Assembly (NCBI GenBank): GCA_035560935.1
Contig: DATMYQ010000298.1
Span: 1-31,455 of the forward strand
Length of the DNA: 31,455 bases
Direction: 5' to 3'
Source: DATMYQ01 sp035560935
GTDB lineage: Bacteria > Bacillota > Negativicutes > Sporomusales > Sporomusaceae
The notes beneath the pieces were generated by a model. That model saw nothing but the letters and a program-made list of their open reading frames with translations, made no database searches and was not told the origin of the DNA. The position numbers and the translations under genes are program-made. Below are positions 16,532-25,283 of the stretch, piece by piece (position 1 is the stretch's first letter; every line of letters begins with the position of its first letter).

Positions 16532-17305
16532 TCAGCCAGCAACAGCCCCCAGCGAATTGGACAGTTCCCGGGTCACACTCAGCAACCGCGGCACAAAATC
16601 ACTCGACGCCATATCCCGGGAAACCCGGGCGACAGGGCCGGAAATACTGATGGCCGCCACCACTTGCCCTTTATGGTTAAAAATCGGCGCACCCACGCAG
16701 CGGCAACCGTCTTCACTTTCCTGTTCATCCCAGGCGTAGCCCTCGCGGCGAACCCGTTCCATTTCCTCCAGAAACGCCGCCGGCGTTACCAGCGTGCTGG
16801 CGGTTTTCCGATCCATTCCCTGTTCCTGCAATATTTTTACAATCGCTTCGTCGCTGTGCTGGACCAGCAAGGCTTTACCCAATGCCGTAAAATGAACCCA
16901 ATTGGTTGCCCCTACCTTGGCCACCAGCCGGATGGTATGGGCACTCTCCACCGTATCCACGTATAATACCCGGTTGTTATGCAACATTCCCAGATGCACC
17001 GACTCCCGGGTGTATTCGTTTAATTCGACAATATAAGGCCGGGCCAGATGCTTCAGTTCAAAGCTCTGCTCCACTCGCTGGCTCATCATCAGCAGTTTTA
17101 ATCCCAGCTGATAACTTGTATCGGCATTGCAGCGGATATACTCCCGCGCTTCCAGATTGCTGAGCAAGCGGTACACCGTCGATTTCGGCAAACCGGTCTG
17201 GGCGGTTATTTCTTTCAACGGCACCGGCTGCCGGCTGTTGCCCACCACTTCCAATATATCCAGTGCCCGTTGCAGCGACTGTACTTCCAGACCATTCTTT
17301 TTCAT
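16532..17305 (-). CDS. IclR-family transcriptional regulator of the sugar-acid operon
   Basis: A 257-residue regulator with an N-terminal winged helix (SLQRALDILEVV, then TGLPKSTVYRLLSNLEAREYI) and a C-terminal IclR effector domain (conserved VHFTALGKALL and GAPIFNHKGQVVAAISISGP). IclR-type proteins such as KdgR bind pathway intermediates like KDG. Position at the head of an operon with KDG kinase and KDPG aldolase suggests it senses such an intermediate (inference). AAAGGGG lies just before the ATG. The downstream gap to dctP (16331-16531) holds a hairpin and a small ORF. An inverted repeat upstream (17399-17437) is a candidate autoregulatory operator. Confidence 0.92.
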   Translation of the reverse strand: MKKNGLEVQSLQRALDILEVVGNSRQPVPLKEITAQTGLPKSTVYRLLSNLEAREYIRCNADTSYQLGLKLLMMSQRVEQSFELKHLARPYIVELNEYTRESVHLGMLHNNRVLYVDTVESAHTIRLVAKVGATNWVHFTALGKALLVQHSDEAIVKILQEQGMDRKTASTLVTPAAFLEEMERVRREGYAWDEQESEDGCRCVGAPIFNHKGQVVAAISISGPVARVSRDMASSDFVPRLLSVTRELSNSLGAVAG

Positions 17306-17398
17306 CTTATTCCCCTTTGTTCCATATCATGATTTGAATTGTCACAATGTAGTTTTCGATTTAGAATATACTACAGTTTTTGGCAAATTCCTGCCATT

Positions 17399-17437
17399 CG
17401 TTCCATTAATAACGCTATTAATTCACGATGTGGAACG
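17399..17437. promoter_or_regulatory. Candidate IclR operator: 7-bp inverted repeat
   Basis: CGTTCCA (17399-17405) and TGGAACG (17431-17437) form a perfect inverted repeat, centres 32 bases (about three helical turns) apart. A third GTTCCA is at 17319-17324 near the iclR ribosome site. On the minus strand TTGACG at 17442-17447 could be a -35, putting one half-site in the spacer, but the matching -10 is weak. Distance from iclR is about 95-130 bases. Confidence 0.4.
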
Positions 17438-17483
17438 TTTTCGTCAATTTTTTCTTTTCCCAGCATTTATCGTGACCACAGAA

Positions 17484-17516
17484 TAAAAAAAACAGGCCTG
17501 CTGGTGCAATGCCTGT
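17484..17516 (-). terminator. Rho-independent terminator after ilvB
   Basis: On the minus strand ACAGGC (from 17511-17516) pairs with GCCTGT (from 17492-17497) across a 13-base loop, followed by a tract of eight to nine T. It lies about 60 bases past the ilvB stop and closes the ilv-leu operon before the iclR promoter region. Confidence 0.8.
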
Positions 17517-17573
17517 TCGATACGTTCATCCGATATGATTTGTATATTGTTTTGCTTTGTTTTTTTACCGGGG

Positions 17574-19238
17574 CTATACTTTTGCATATTCATTCAATGA
17601 GGCCCCGGGCGCCAGCATCGGATTCACCATCTGGCCGTCGCTCACGTTGACCACGATCAAGTAGGGACCGGTGCTGTTCCAAGCCCGGGTCAGCGCCTGA
17701 GCAAATTCTTCCTTGGTATTGGCCACGGTCGCCGGTACGCCAAACGCACCGGCATAGGCGGCAAAATCCATAATCGGCGGCAAATCGGCCGCATAATATT
17801 GTTCCTGATAAAAAACTTTCTGTAACTGGCGAATCATTCCCAGTCCGTCATTGTTGACAATGATCGAGATCACCGGCAGTTTCAGCGCGGCAATGGTGTA
17901 CAATTCATTGCCGGTCATTTTAAAGCCGCCGTCACCGGCAAGGTGCACCACCCGTTTGTCCGGCACCGCCAGCTGGGCTCCCAGCGCCGCCGGTAAACCA
18001 AACCCCATCGCGCCCAAACCACCGGAAGTGATAAAGGATCGAGGCTGTTCAATTTGCAGGTACTGCGCCGCCCACATCTGGTGCTGACCGACGTCAGTGG
18101 TAAATACCACCGCTTTCCTCGCCGCACTCTGGCTGATCTGTTCCATCACCCAGGGCACCGGCAGCGGCGCTGTCTTGTCCACCGGAAATTCCTGCCGCCA
18201 TTCCTGGATCGTCGCCCACCAGGCTGTCAGGTCACCGGGCTGCGCCAACGCCGCCAGTTCTGTCAGTATCCCGGCGGTATCACCGGCCAGACCGATGTGC
18301 GCCGCAACATTTTTGTCAATTTCCGCCGGATCAATATCAATATGAATGACATCTTTCCCTTCGGTATAACTGGACCGGTCACTGGTCACCCGGTCACTGA
18401 ACCGGCTGCCCACCGCAATCAGCAGGTCCGCGCCATGAACGGCGTTATTGGCAGCCCGCAGTCCGTGCAAGCCGGTCAGGCCCAAAAATTGCGGATGGCT
18501 GCCGGAAAAGGCTCCCAAGCCCATCAGGGTACTGACCACCGGCAATTTGCAGCGTTCCGCCAGGGCGCGTACTGGTTGATGCGCCTCCGCGGTAATCACG
18601 CCGCCGCCAACAATCATCACCGGTCGTTGCGCCCGGCTGATCAGTGCGGATGCCGCCACGATCCGCGGTGTCCGCTCACTGGCGGGACGAGGGACTGCCG
18701 GCGCCGGCGTTGCCGGAACAAATTCCAGCTCCGCCGTCTGCACGTCCCGGGGAATATCCACCAGCACCGGCCCCGGCCGACCGGAACCGGCGATCTCAAA
18801 GGCACGCCGTAAAATATCGGGAAGCTGCTGAATATCCTTTACCAGATAGTTATGTTTGGTAATGGCCATGGTCATGCCGGTAATGTCCACTTCCTGAAAC
18901 GCATCCCGGCCAATCTGCCCGGTGGGCACCTGGCCGGTAATCGCCACCAACGGTATCGAATCCATAAACGCCGCCGCCAGACCGGTCACCAAATTCGTGG
19001 CTCCGGGGCCGGAAGTGGCGATACAGACGCCCGTCCGCCCGCTGGCCCGGGCATATCCGTCCGCCGCATGCGCGGCGCCCTGCTCATGCACCGTCAGGAT
19101 ATGGCGAATGGAAGAACGGCTTAACGCATCATACAACGGCAAAATGGTGCCGCCGGGATAGCCGAATACCGTATCCACTCCCTGTTCTGTTAAACATTCA
19201 ATAATGGCCCTGGCTCCGGTTATTTTCAAGGAATTCAC
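17574..19238 (-). CDS. ilvB: Acetolactate synthase large (catalytic) subunit
   Basis: Thiamine-diphosphate enzyme that makes acetolactate or acetohydroxybutyrate, the first common step to valine, leucine and isoleucine. The 554-residue protein has the catalytic glutamate E52 (HEQGAAHAADGYAR) and the ThDP/Mg motif GDGGFKMTGNEL ending in NN (about residue 435). It also has the usual three-domain layout with a central FAD region. The leuB stop TGA overlaps a GTG at 19236-19238 (GTGA), but the AGGTGA there is better placed, six bases, for TTG at 19229, so the true start may be three codons in. It is the last gene of the operon, separated from its regulatory subunit gene ilvN by five genes, an unusual order. 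Confidence 0.96.
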   Translation of the reverse strand: MNSLKITGARAIIECLTEQGVDTVFGYPGGTILPLYDALSRSSIRHILTVHEQGAAHAADGYARASGRTGVCIATSGPGATNLVTGLAAAFMDSIPLVAITGQVPTGQIGRDAFQEVDITGMTMAITKHNYLVKDIQQLPDILRRAFEIAGSGRPGPVLVDIPRDVQTAELEFVPATPAPAVPRPASERTPRIVAASALISRAQRPVMIVGGGVITAEAHQPVRALAERCKLPVVSTLMGLGAFSGSHPQFLGLTGLHGLRAANNAVHGADLLIAVGSRFSDRVTSDRSSYTEGKDVIHIDIDPAEIDKNVAAHIGLAGDTAGILTELAALAQPGDLTAWWATIQEWRQEFPVDKTAPLPVPWVMEQISQSAARKAVVFTTDVGQHQMWAAQYLQIEQPRSFITSGGLGAMGFGLPAALGAQLAVPDKRVVHLAGDGGFKMTGNELYTIAALKLPVISIIVNNDGLGMIRQLQKVFYQEQYYAADLPPIMDFAAYAGAFGVPATVANTKEEFAQALTRAWNSTGPYLIVVNVSDGQMVNPMLAPGASLNEYAKV

Positions 19239-20305
19239 CTCATTTTTTCTTGGACCAGCCGGCCCATTGCCGCGGTGGAAACCCGCTTGAGTCCCGGCCG
19301 GTATAAATCCGCGGTGGCGTAGCCATCAGCAAGAACGGCGTCCACTGCCTGCTCAATCCGCGCTGCGGCCTGCGGTGCGTCAAAAGAATGCCGCAGCAGC
19401 ATCGCGGCGGAAAGAATCGTACCCAACGGATTGGCGATGTCCTGACCGGCAATGTCCGGCGCCGAACCATGGATCGGTTCATACAACCCCGGACCGTCTC
19501 CCAGACTGGCGGACGGCAGCATGCCGATGGATCCGGCCAATACCGCTGCCTCGTCGCTGATGATGTCGCCGAACAGATTGCCGGTGACCAGCACGTCGAA
19601 GCCTTTGGGATTCAGCACCAACTGCATCGCACAATTGTCAATATACATATGCTGCAATTCCAGTTCCGGATATCTGGCAGCAACCGATGCCGCCGTCTTG
19701 CGCCAGAGGCGGGAGGAAGCCAATACGTTAGCCTTGTCCACGGAGGTGATTCGCCGCCGCCGCTGCGCTGCCGCCTGGCAGGCCACCAAAACAATTTTTT
19801 CCACTTCCGGCGCACTGTATATTTCCGTATCCCAGGCTTCTTCCCGGCCATCCTTCATCTGCGCTTCGCTGCGGGGCCCATAATAAATGCCGCCGTTCAA
19901 CTCCCGGACAATTAGAATATCCACACCTTCCGCTAATTCCGTCTTCAGCGGGGAATAAGGCGCCAAGGCGGCGTTAACCCGGACCGGCCGCAGATTGGCG
20001 TATAGCTTGAGCGCCTTGCGCAAGCCCAGAATCGCCTTTTCCGGTCGCAGCTCCGGGGCCACCGTATCCCATTTCGGACCGCCCACGGCGCCCAACAGCA
20101 CCGCCTGGGCCCGGCCGCACGCGGCCAGCGTTGCCTCCGGCAAGGGTACACCACAGTAGTCAATGGCTGCGCCGCCGGCGTATTGTTCTTCATAAGTGAT
20201 ATCCAGGCCGCATTGTTGTGCCGCCTGCAGCAGTACCGCCAACGCCGCTTTGGTAATTTCCGGCCCGATACCGTCGCCGGGAATGACTACGAGGTGTTTA
20301 CTCAT
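19235..20305 (-). CDS. leuB: 3-isopropylmalate dehydrogenase
   Basis: NAD-dependent oxidative decarboxylation of 3-isopropylmalate to 2-oxoisocaproate in leucine synthesis. The 356-residue protein begins MSKHLVVIPGDGIGPE and carries the isocitrate/isopropylmalate dehydrogenase signature around NLFGDIISDEAAVLAGSIGM with metal-binding aspartates. The ATG at 20305 has AAGGGGG upstream and overlaps the last eight bases of leuD (ATGAGTAA); six codons in the longest frame are discarded. Its TGA overlaps the possible GTG start of ilvB. Tight overlaps throughout leuC-leuD-leuB indicate translational coupling. Confidence 0.96.
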   Translation of the reverse strand: MSKHLVVIPGDGIGPEITKAALAVLLQAAQQCGLDITYEEQYAGGAAIDYCGVPLPEATLAACGRAQAVLLGAVGGPKWDTVAPELRPEKAILGLRKALKLYANLRPVRVNAALAPYSPLKTELAEGVDILIVRELNGGIYYGPRSEAQMKDGREEAWDTEIYSAPEVEKIVLVACQAAAQRRRRITSVDKANVLASSRLWRKTAASVAARYPELELQHMYIDNCAMQLVLNPKGFDVLVTGNLFGDIISDEAAVLAGSIGMLPSASLGDGPGLYEPIHGSAPDIAGQDIANPLGTILSAAMLLRHSFDAPQAAARIEQAVDAVLADGYATADLYRPGLKRVSTAAMGRLVQEKMR

Positions 20306-20792
20306 GGTTTGCCCCCTTGACATAATTGATCAATCCGCCGCAAACGGCGATATCACGGATAAATCCGGGCAAGGGCTGGGCGCTGTACAGCCGTCCGGTC
20401 ACCGTGTCTTCCACCGTACCGGACGCCAGATCCACCTTCAGCACGGCGCCGGCACCGATGTTCGCCGCGTCCGCGCCCAGTTCCAGCAAGGGCAAACCGA
20501 TATTAATCGCATTACGGTAAAAAATTCGGGCAAAACTGTCGGCGATCACGCAGCGAATGCCGCTGGCCTTAATCGCCACCGGGGCGTGCTCCCGGGAAGA
20601 GCCGCAGCCAAAATTTTTACCGGCCACCATCAAGTCGCCGTCGGCCACCTGCGCGGCAAAAGTGGTATCAATATCTTCCATACAGTGAACAGCCAGTTCT
20701 TTTGGTTCCGATGTATTCAAATAGCGGGCCGGAATGATCACGTCGGTATCGATGTTATCACCGTAACGCCATACTTTTCCTGTGAGAATCAT
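20298..20792 (-). CDS. leuD: 3-isopropylmalate dehydratase small subunit
   Basis: Swivel-domain subunit that pairs with LeuC to isomerise 2-isopropylmalate to 3-isopropylmalate. At 164 residues it belongs to the short type found in Firmicutes and Archaea. Recognisable stretches are GDNIDTDVIIPARYL and NFGCGSSREHAP. The ATG overlaps the leuC stop (ATGA), and its own end overlaps the leuB start. Confidence 0.95.
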   Translation of the reverse strand: MILTGKVWRYGDNIDTDVIIPARYLNTSEPKELAVHCMEDIDTTFAAQVADGDLMVAGKNFGCGSSREHAPVAIKASGIRCVIADSFARIFYRNAINIGLPLLELGADAANIGAGAVLKVDLASGTVEDTVTGRLYSAQPLPGFIRDIAVCGGLINYVKGANHE

Positions 20793-22069
20793 GCCATGAC
20801 CTCCCCGGGAGCGGCAATTCGCCCCATGATCGCACTGGCTGCCGCCACGGCCGGACTGGCCAGATACACTTCACTGTCCACATGTCCCATGCGGCCGCGG
20901 AAATTGCGGTTGGTTGTCGATACCGCCCGCTCGCCGGCCGCCAGAATCCCCATATAGCCACCCAGACAGGGACCACAGGTCGGGGTACTGAGCACGGCGC
21001 CGGCCTTAACGAAAATTTCCGCGTAGCCTTTAGCCATGGCTTCCAGATACACCGCCTGCGTCCCGGGAATCACGATGGCCCGTACGTCGGGATGCACGGT
21101 CCGTCCATCCAGAATCGCCGCCGCCTGGGCCAAATCCTCGATGCGGCCGTTGGTGCAGGAGCCGATGACCACCTGATCAATCAAAGTAACGGGCACATCT
21201 TTCACCGGCCGAACATTTTCCGGCAAATGCGGCAAGGCCACCACCGGCGTCAGCGTACTCAGATCAATGGCAACGGTCCGTTCATACACCGCGTCCGGAT
21301 CGGCGGCCACTGCCTGATACGGCTTTTTCACCCGGCCGGTCAAAAAGACGTTGGTCACTTCGTCCACAGGGAAAATACCATTTTTAGCGCCGGCTTCGAT
21401 GGCCATATTGGCGATGGTCAGCCGGTCGGCAATGCTGAGTCCGGCCACGCCGGCTCCGGTAAACTCCAGCGACTGGTAGCGGGCGCCGTCAACGCCAATC
21501 TGGCCGATCAGCGTCAGAATCACATCCTTGCCGCTGACCCAGCGGGGCAGTGAGCCTGTCAGCTCCACCCGGATGCTGGACGGAGTCTTGAACCAGGTTT
21601 CACCGGTGGCCATCGCCGCCGCCAGATCGGTAGATCCGACGCCGGTGGCGAAAGCGCCGACGGCACCGTAGGTACAGGTGTGAGAATCCGCCCCGATAAT
21701 AATTTCACCGGGAGCCACCAGTCCCTGTTCCGGCAATAGCACATGCTCAATCCCCATTCGGCCCACTTCAAAATAATTGGTAATCTGATGCTTCTTTACA
21801 AAAGTCCGCATCGTTTTGGCCATTCCCGCCGATTTGATATCCTTATTCGGCATAAAATGGTCAGGAACCAAAACGATTTTATCCTTATCAAACACCGGCT
21901 TGCCGATGCGTTCAAACTCTTTGATCGCTGGCGGCGCGGTGATATCGTTGCCCAACGCCAGATCAATTTTGCAGCGGACCAATTGCCCCGGTTCCACTGA
22001 TTCCAGGCCGGCGTGAGCGGCGAAAATTTTCTCCGTCATCGTCATCGGCCGTTTGGGGGCCATGCTCAT
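20789..22069 (-). CDS. leuC: 3-isopropylmalate dehydratase large subunit
   Basis: Aconitase-family [4Fe-4S] subunit. The cluster cysteines appear in GSCTNGR and in CGPCLG. Other family stretches include LVPDHFMPNKD and GADSHTCTYGAVGAF. The length of about 426 residues fits the LeuC type partnered with short LeuD. The start is ATG at 22069, directly after the leuA stop, with a GGGG-containing site about nine bases upstream. The longer open frame (33 codons into leuA) is not credible because its N-terminus resembles leuA antiframe sequence. Confidence 0.96.
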   Translation of the reverse strand: MSMAPKRPMTMTEKIFAAHAGLESVEPGQLVRCKIDLALGNDITAPPAIKEFERIGKPVFDKDKIVLVPDHFMPNKDIKSAGMAKTMRTFVKKHQITNYFEVGRMGIEHVLLPEQGLVAPGEIIIGADSHTCTYGAVGAFATGVGSTDLAAAMATGETWFKTPSSIRVELTGSLPRWVSGKDVILTLIGQIGVDGARYQSLEFTGAGVAGLSIADRLTIANMAIEAGAKNGIFPVDEVTNVFLTGRVKKPYQAVAADPDAVYERTVAIDLSTLTPVVALPHLPENVRPVKDVPVTLIDQVVIGSCTNGRIEDLAQAAAILDGRTVHPDVRAIVIPGTQAVYLEAMAKGYAEIFVKAGAVLSTPTCGPCLGGYMGILAAGERAVSTTNRNFRGRMGHVDSEVYLASPAVAAASAIMGRIAAPGEVMA

Positions 22070-22070
22070 G

Positions 22071-23654
22071 TTAGTTTCCCCCCACTGCCCGCTGCGCCTG
22101 TTCCGGATAACCGCAAGCGGCCAGCATTTTATTGATGGCGTTAACCAGACCTTTGGCGCTGGCCTCAATCACATCGGTAGACAGGCCGCGGCCGATGAAA
22201 ATCCGGTCGCCCCGTTTCACCCAGACACTGGCTTCGCCCAGCGCGTCTTCGCCGGCGGTAACGGCTTTCAATTGATAATCATGCAAACAGACTTCAAAGC
22301 CCACCGCCTGCTCAATGGCCTTGAACATAGCATCCACCGGTCCGTCGCCACAGGCGGCGGCTTCCGTTTCACCGGCACTGGTCCGCAGTTGCACCGAAGC
22401 TGTCGCCAGCATCCGGTTGCCGCTGACCACGTGATGATAGACCAGATGGTACCATTCCGGCCGGACAACGGCTTTGTCGCTGATCAGCGCTTCGATGTCC
22501 CGGTCGAAAACCATTTTCTTTTTGTCGGCCAGGTCCTTGAACTGGGCAAACAGCATATTGACCGTATCACTGTCCAGCTCATAACCCAGGTGGTGCAGGC
22601 GATCCTCGAACGCGTGGCGGCCGGAATGCTTACCGAGCACCATCGAGTTGCGGCTGATGCCCACCACCTCCGGCTGCATAATTTCATAGGTCAGCGGATT
22701 ATTCAGCATCCCGTGCTGATGTATACCGGATTCATGGGCAAAGGCGTTGTCACCCACCACCGCTTTGTTGGGCGGTACGGCAATACCGGTCAGGGAACTG
22801 ACCAAACGGGAGGTGCGGTAAATTTGACGCGTGTCCAGTGCCGTGGCCGCCTGGTAATATTCCTTACGGGTCAACAACGCCATCGCCACTTCCTCCAGCG
22901 AAGCGTTACCGGCCCGTTCACCCAAACCGTTGATGGTGCACTCGACCTGAGTGGCGCCGTTGGCCACCGCCGCCAGGGAGTTGGCCACCGCCATCCCCAA
23001 GTCATCATGGCAGTGAACGCTGATGTCCGCCTGCTCAATGTTGGCCACATGTTCGCGGATGTATTGGATCAGGGCACCGAACTCCAGCGGCGTGGTGTAG
23101 CCGACCGTGTCGGGTACGTTGATCACCGTGGCGCCGGCGGCAATGGCCCGCTCATATACCTGGCAGAGAAAATCCCAGTCGGAACGGGACGCATCTTCCG
23201 CCGAGAACTCCACATCGTCAGTGTAGCGCCGGGCATGCCGCACCGCTTCTTCGGTCCTCTCCAGCACTTCTTCCCGGCTCATTTTCAGTTTATGTTCCAT
23301 ATGAATGTCGCTGGTGGCGATAAAGGTGTGAATCCGGAAGCGCGCCGCGTCTTTCAACGCCTCGCCGGCAGCATCAATATCTTTGGTGTTGGCACGGGCG
23401 AGACCGGCGATGACCGGCCCTTTCACCTGGCGGGCAATAGCCTGTACGGCTGCGAAGTCTCCCGGTGAGGCAACCGGGAAACCGGCTTCAATCACATCAA
23501 CCTTTAGTCGGGCCAGCGCCTGCGCAATTTCTACTTTTTCTGCGGTTTGCAGGCTAACCCCGGGTGTCTGTTCTCCATCGCGCAGCGTGGTGTCAAAGAC
23601 ACGAATGGTTTTCGTTTGATTGACCGAGGTTTCCTGTGTTTCTCTGGTTGCCAT
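22071..23654 (-). CDS. leuA: 2-isopropylmalate synthase
   Basis: Condenses acetyl-CoA with 2-oxoisovalerate, the first committed step to leucine. The 527-residue protein has the HMGL-like barrel (FDTTLRDGEQTPGVSL near the N-terminus, metal ligands in SVHCHDDLGMAVANS) and a C-terminal regulatory LeuA dimer domain that normally gives leucine feedback inhibition. GAGGGAAAG precedes the ATG. It lies 50 bases after ilvC and touches leuC. Homocitrate synthase and citramalate synthase share the fold, but the leu operon context makes LeuA near certain. Confidence 0.96.
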   Translation of the reverse strand: MATRETQETSVNQTKTIRVFDTTLRDGEQTPGVSLQTAEKVEIAQALARLKVDVIEAGFPVASPGDFAAVQAIARQVKGPVIAGLARANTKDIDAAGEALKDAARFRIHTFIATSDIHMEHKLKMSREEVLERTEEAVRHARRYTDDVEFSAEDASRSDWDFLCQVYERAIAAGATVINVPDTVGYTTPLEFGALIQYIREHVANIEQADISVHCHDDLGMAVANSLAAVANGATQVECTINGLGERAGNASLEEVAMALLTRKEYYQAATALDTRQIYRTSRLVSSLTGIAVPPNKAVVGDNAFAHESGIHQHGMLNNPLTYEIMQPEVVGISRNSMVLGKHSGRHAFEDRLHHLGYELDSDTVNMLFAQFKDLADKKKMVFDRDIEALISDKAVVRPEWYHLVYHHVVSGNRMLATASVQLRTSAGETEAAACGDGPVDAMFKAIEQAVGFEVCLHDYQLKAVTAGEDALGEASVWVKRGDRIFIGRGLSTDVIEASAKGLVNAINKMLAACGYPEQAQRAVGGN

Positions 23655-23704
23655 ACTCTTTCCCTCGCTTTATTTAAATTCGTGATTACGCCGTAATGTA
23701 TCGT

Positions 23705-24700
23705 TTATTTCTTCAGCCAGGACATCATGCCCCGCAGCTCTTTACCGACAATTTCCACCGGATGGGCGGCTTCCTGCCGACGACAGGCACTGAAATGCGC
23801 CCGGTTGGACTGATTTTCCAGAATCCATTTCTGGGCAAACGAACCGTCCTGGATTTCGGCCAGCACTTTTTTCATTTCGGCCCGGGTCGTATCCGTGATA
23901 ATCCGTTTACCGGTTTCATAATCGCCAAATTCCGCGGTATCACTGATGGAATATCGCATAGCCGCCAATCCGCCCTCGTACATCAGATCAACGATCAGTT
24001 TCAGCTCGTGGAGACACTCAAAGTAAGCGATTTCCGGCTGATAGCCGGCCTCTGTCAACGTGTCGAAACCCGCTTTTACCAGTTCGGAAACGCCGCCGCA
24101 AAGCACCGCCTGCTCACCGAACAAATCGGTTTCGGTTTCTTCCCGGAAAGTGGTTTCAATCACGCCGGCCCGGGCACCACCGATTCCTTTGGCATAGGCC
24201 AGCGCCAGTTCGCGGGTGTTACCGCTATGGTCCTGATGCACCGCCATCAGACAGGGCACGCCCTGCCCTTCGGTAAACACCCGGCGCACCAAATGGCCGG
24301 GGCCTTTCGGCGCCACCATGAACACGTCCACGTTGGCCGGCGGCACAATCTGGTTGAAATGAATGTTGAAACCGTGGGCAAACGCCAGCGCCGATCCGGC
24401 TTTCAAATGGGGAGCAACACTTTCGCTGTATACTTTGGCCTGTTTTTCGTCGGGAATCAGAATCATCGTGATATCCGCCTGGGCCACAGCCTGCGCCACC
24501 GGCAGCACCGTCACACCGTCCGCCTTGGCTTTTTCCGCTGATTTACTGCCTTCGTGAAGACCAACCACCACTTTGACGCCGCTATTGGCCAGATTCAGCG
24601 CGTGCGCATGTCCCTGACTGCCGTAGCCGATAACCGCCACTGTTTTTGCGGCGATCAATTCCCAGTTTGCATCCTGCTCATAATACATTTTCTTTGCCAT
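23705..24700 (-). CDS. ilvC: Ketol-acid reductoisomerase (class I)
   Basis: Converts acetolactate to 2,3-dihydroxyisovalerate with NADPH and Mg2+. The 331-residue length is class I. The nucleotide motif GYGSQGHAHALNL is followed by the cofactor-specificity loop GLHEGSKS, where His replaces the frequent Arg. Acidic metal ligands lie in the LKLIVDLMYEGG region. The start is ATG at 24700 with GAGGAG ten bases upstream; 21 codons of the longest frame are discarded. Its first 23 bases overlap the end of ilvN, and the ribosome site lies inside ilvN. Confidence 0.96.
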   Translation of the reverse strand: MAKKMYYEQDANWELIAAKTVAVIGYGSQGHAHALNLANSGVKVVVGLHEGSKSAEKAKADGVTVLPVAQAVAQADITMILIPDEKQAKVYSESVAPHLKAGSALAFAHGFNIHFNQIVPPANVDVFMVAPKGPGHLVRRVFTEGQGVPCLMAVHQDHSGNTRELALAYAKGIGGARAGVIETTFREETETDLFGEQAVLCGGVSELVKAGFDTLTEAGYQPEIAYFECLHELKLIVDLMYEGGLAAMRYSISDTAEFGDYETGKRIITDTTRAEMKKVLAEIQDGSFAQKWILENQSNRAHFSACRRQEAAHPVEIVGKELRGMMSWLKK

Positions 24701-25229
24701 TGTTATCGCTCTCCTCATTTTCAATTTCATTTTCCTGTTGATAAGCGTAGATTGTATTTTCACCGCGGGCCAAACCGATAAGGCCGGTGCGAATGAATTC
24801 CAGAACGCCGTAAGGATTTAAAACTTCCAGCAACGCGTTGATCTTGTCCTCATCGCCGGTGATTTCCATCGTGACCGTGGAGCCGCTGACATCCACCACC
24901 GCCGCCCGGAAAATATCCGCCAGCTTAAAAATTTCCGCCCGCTTGTCGCCGGCCGTCACTTTGATCAGTCCCATACCCCGGGTTACGGAGGTCTGCGGCG
25001 GCAATACCTGTACCGTCACCACTTCCTCGAGTTTGCTGACTTGTTTGACCACCTGATTGACGAACGCCTGATTTCCCCGGACAGCCACCGTCATCCGGGA
25101 AAAACCGGCTTCCTGGGTTTCGCCCACCGTCAGGCTGTCGATGTTGAAGCCCCGGCGGGAAAACATTCCGGCGACTCGCACCAACACCCCCGGTTGATTT
25201 TGTACCAAAATGGACAGTACGTTTTGCAT
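24678..25229 (-). CDS. ilvN: Acetolactate synthase small (regulatory) subunit
   Basis: Regulatory partner of IlvB that gives valine feedback and stimulates catalysis. The 183-residue protein starts MQNVLSILVQNQPGVLVRV, a typical N-terminal ACT domain, followed by the C-terminal domain of the family. The last 18 residues are rich in Asn and Glu (ENEIENEESDNNGK) and overlap the ilvC start. It is the first gene behind the riboswitch leader. The ATG has a GGAGGA-type site a few bases upstream. The partner ilvB lies at the far end of the operon. Confidence 0.95.
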   Translation of the reverse strand: MQNVLSILVQNQPGVLVRVAGMFSRRGFNIDSLTVGETQEAGFSRMTVAVRGNQAFVNQVVKQVSKLEEVVTVQVLPPQTSVTRGMGLIKVTAGDKRAEIFKLADIFRAAVVDVSGSTVTMEITGDEDKINALLEVLNPYGVLEFIRTGLIGLARGENTIYAYQQENEIENEESDNNGKENVL

Positions 25230-25283
25230 AATGCATCCTCCTTCCCCGATTTTTGCTGTACAGCGGATTCCCGGATACCGAAA

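Noticed and set aside
22053..23468. 471-codon plus-strand open frame opposite leuA
   Set aside because: It is the antisense shadow of leuA: low-complexity His/Arg/Gly-rich translation, no ribosome site, no recognisable domain, while the minus strand encodes an unambiguous LeuA.
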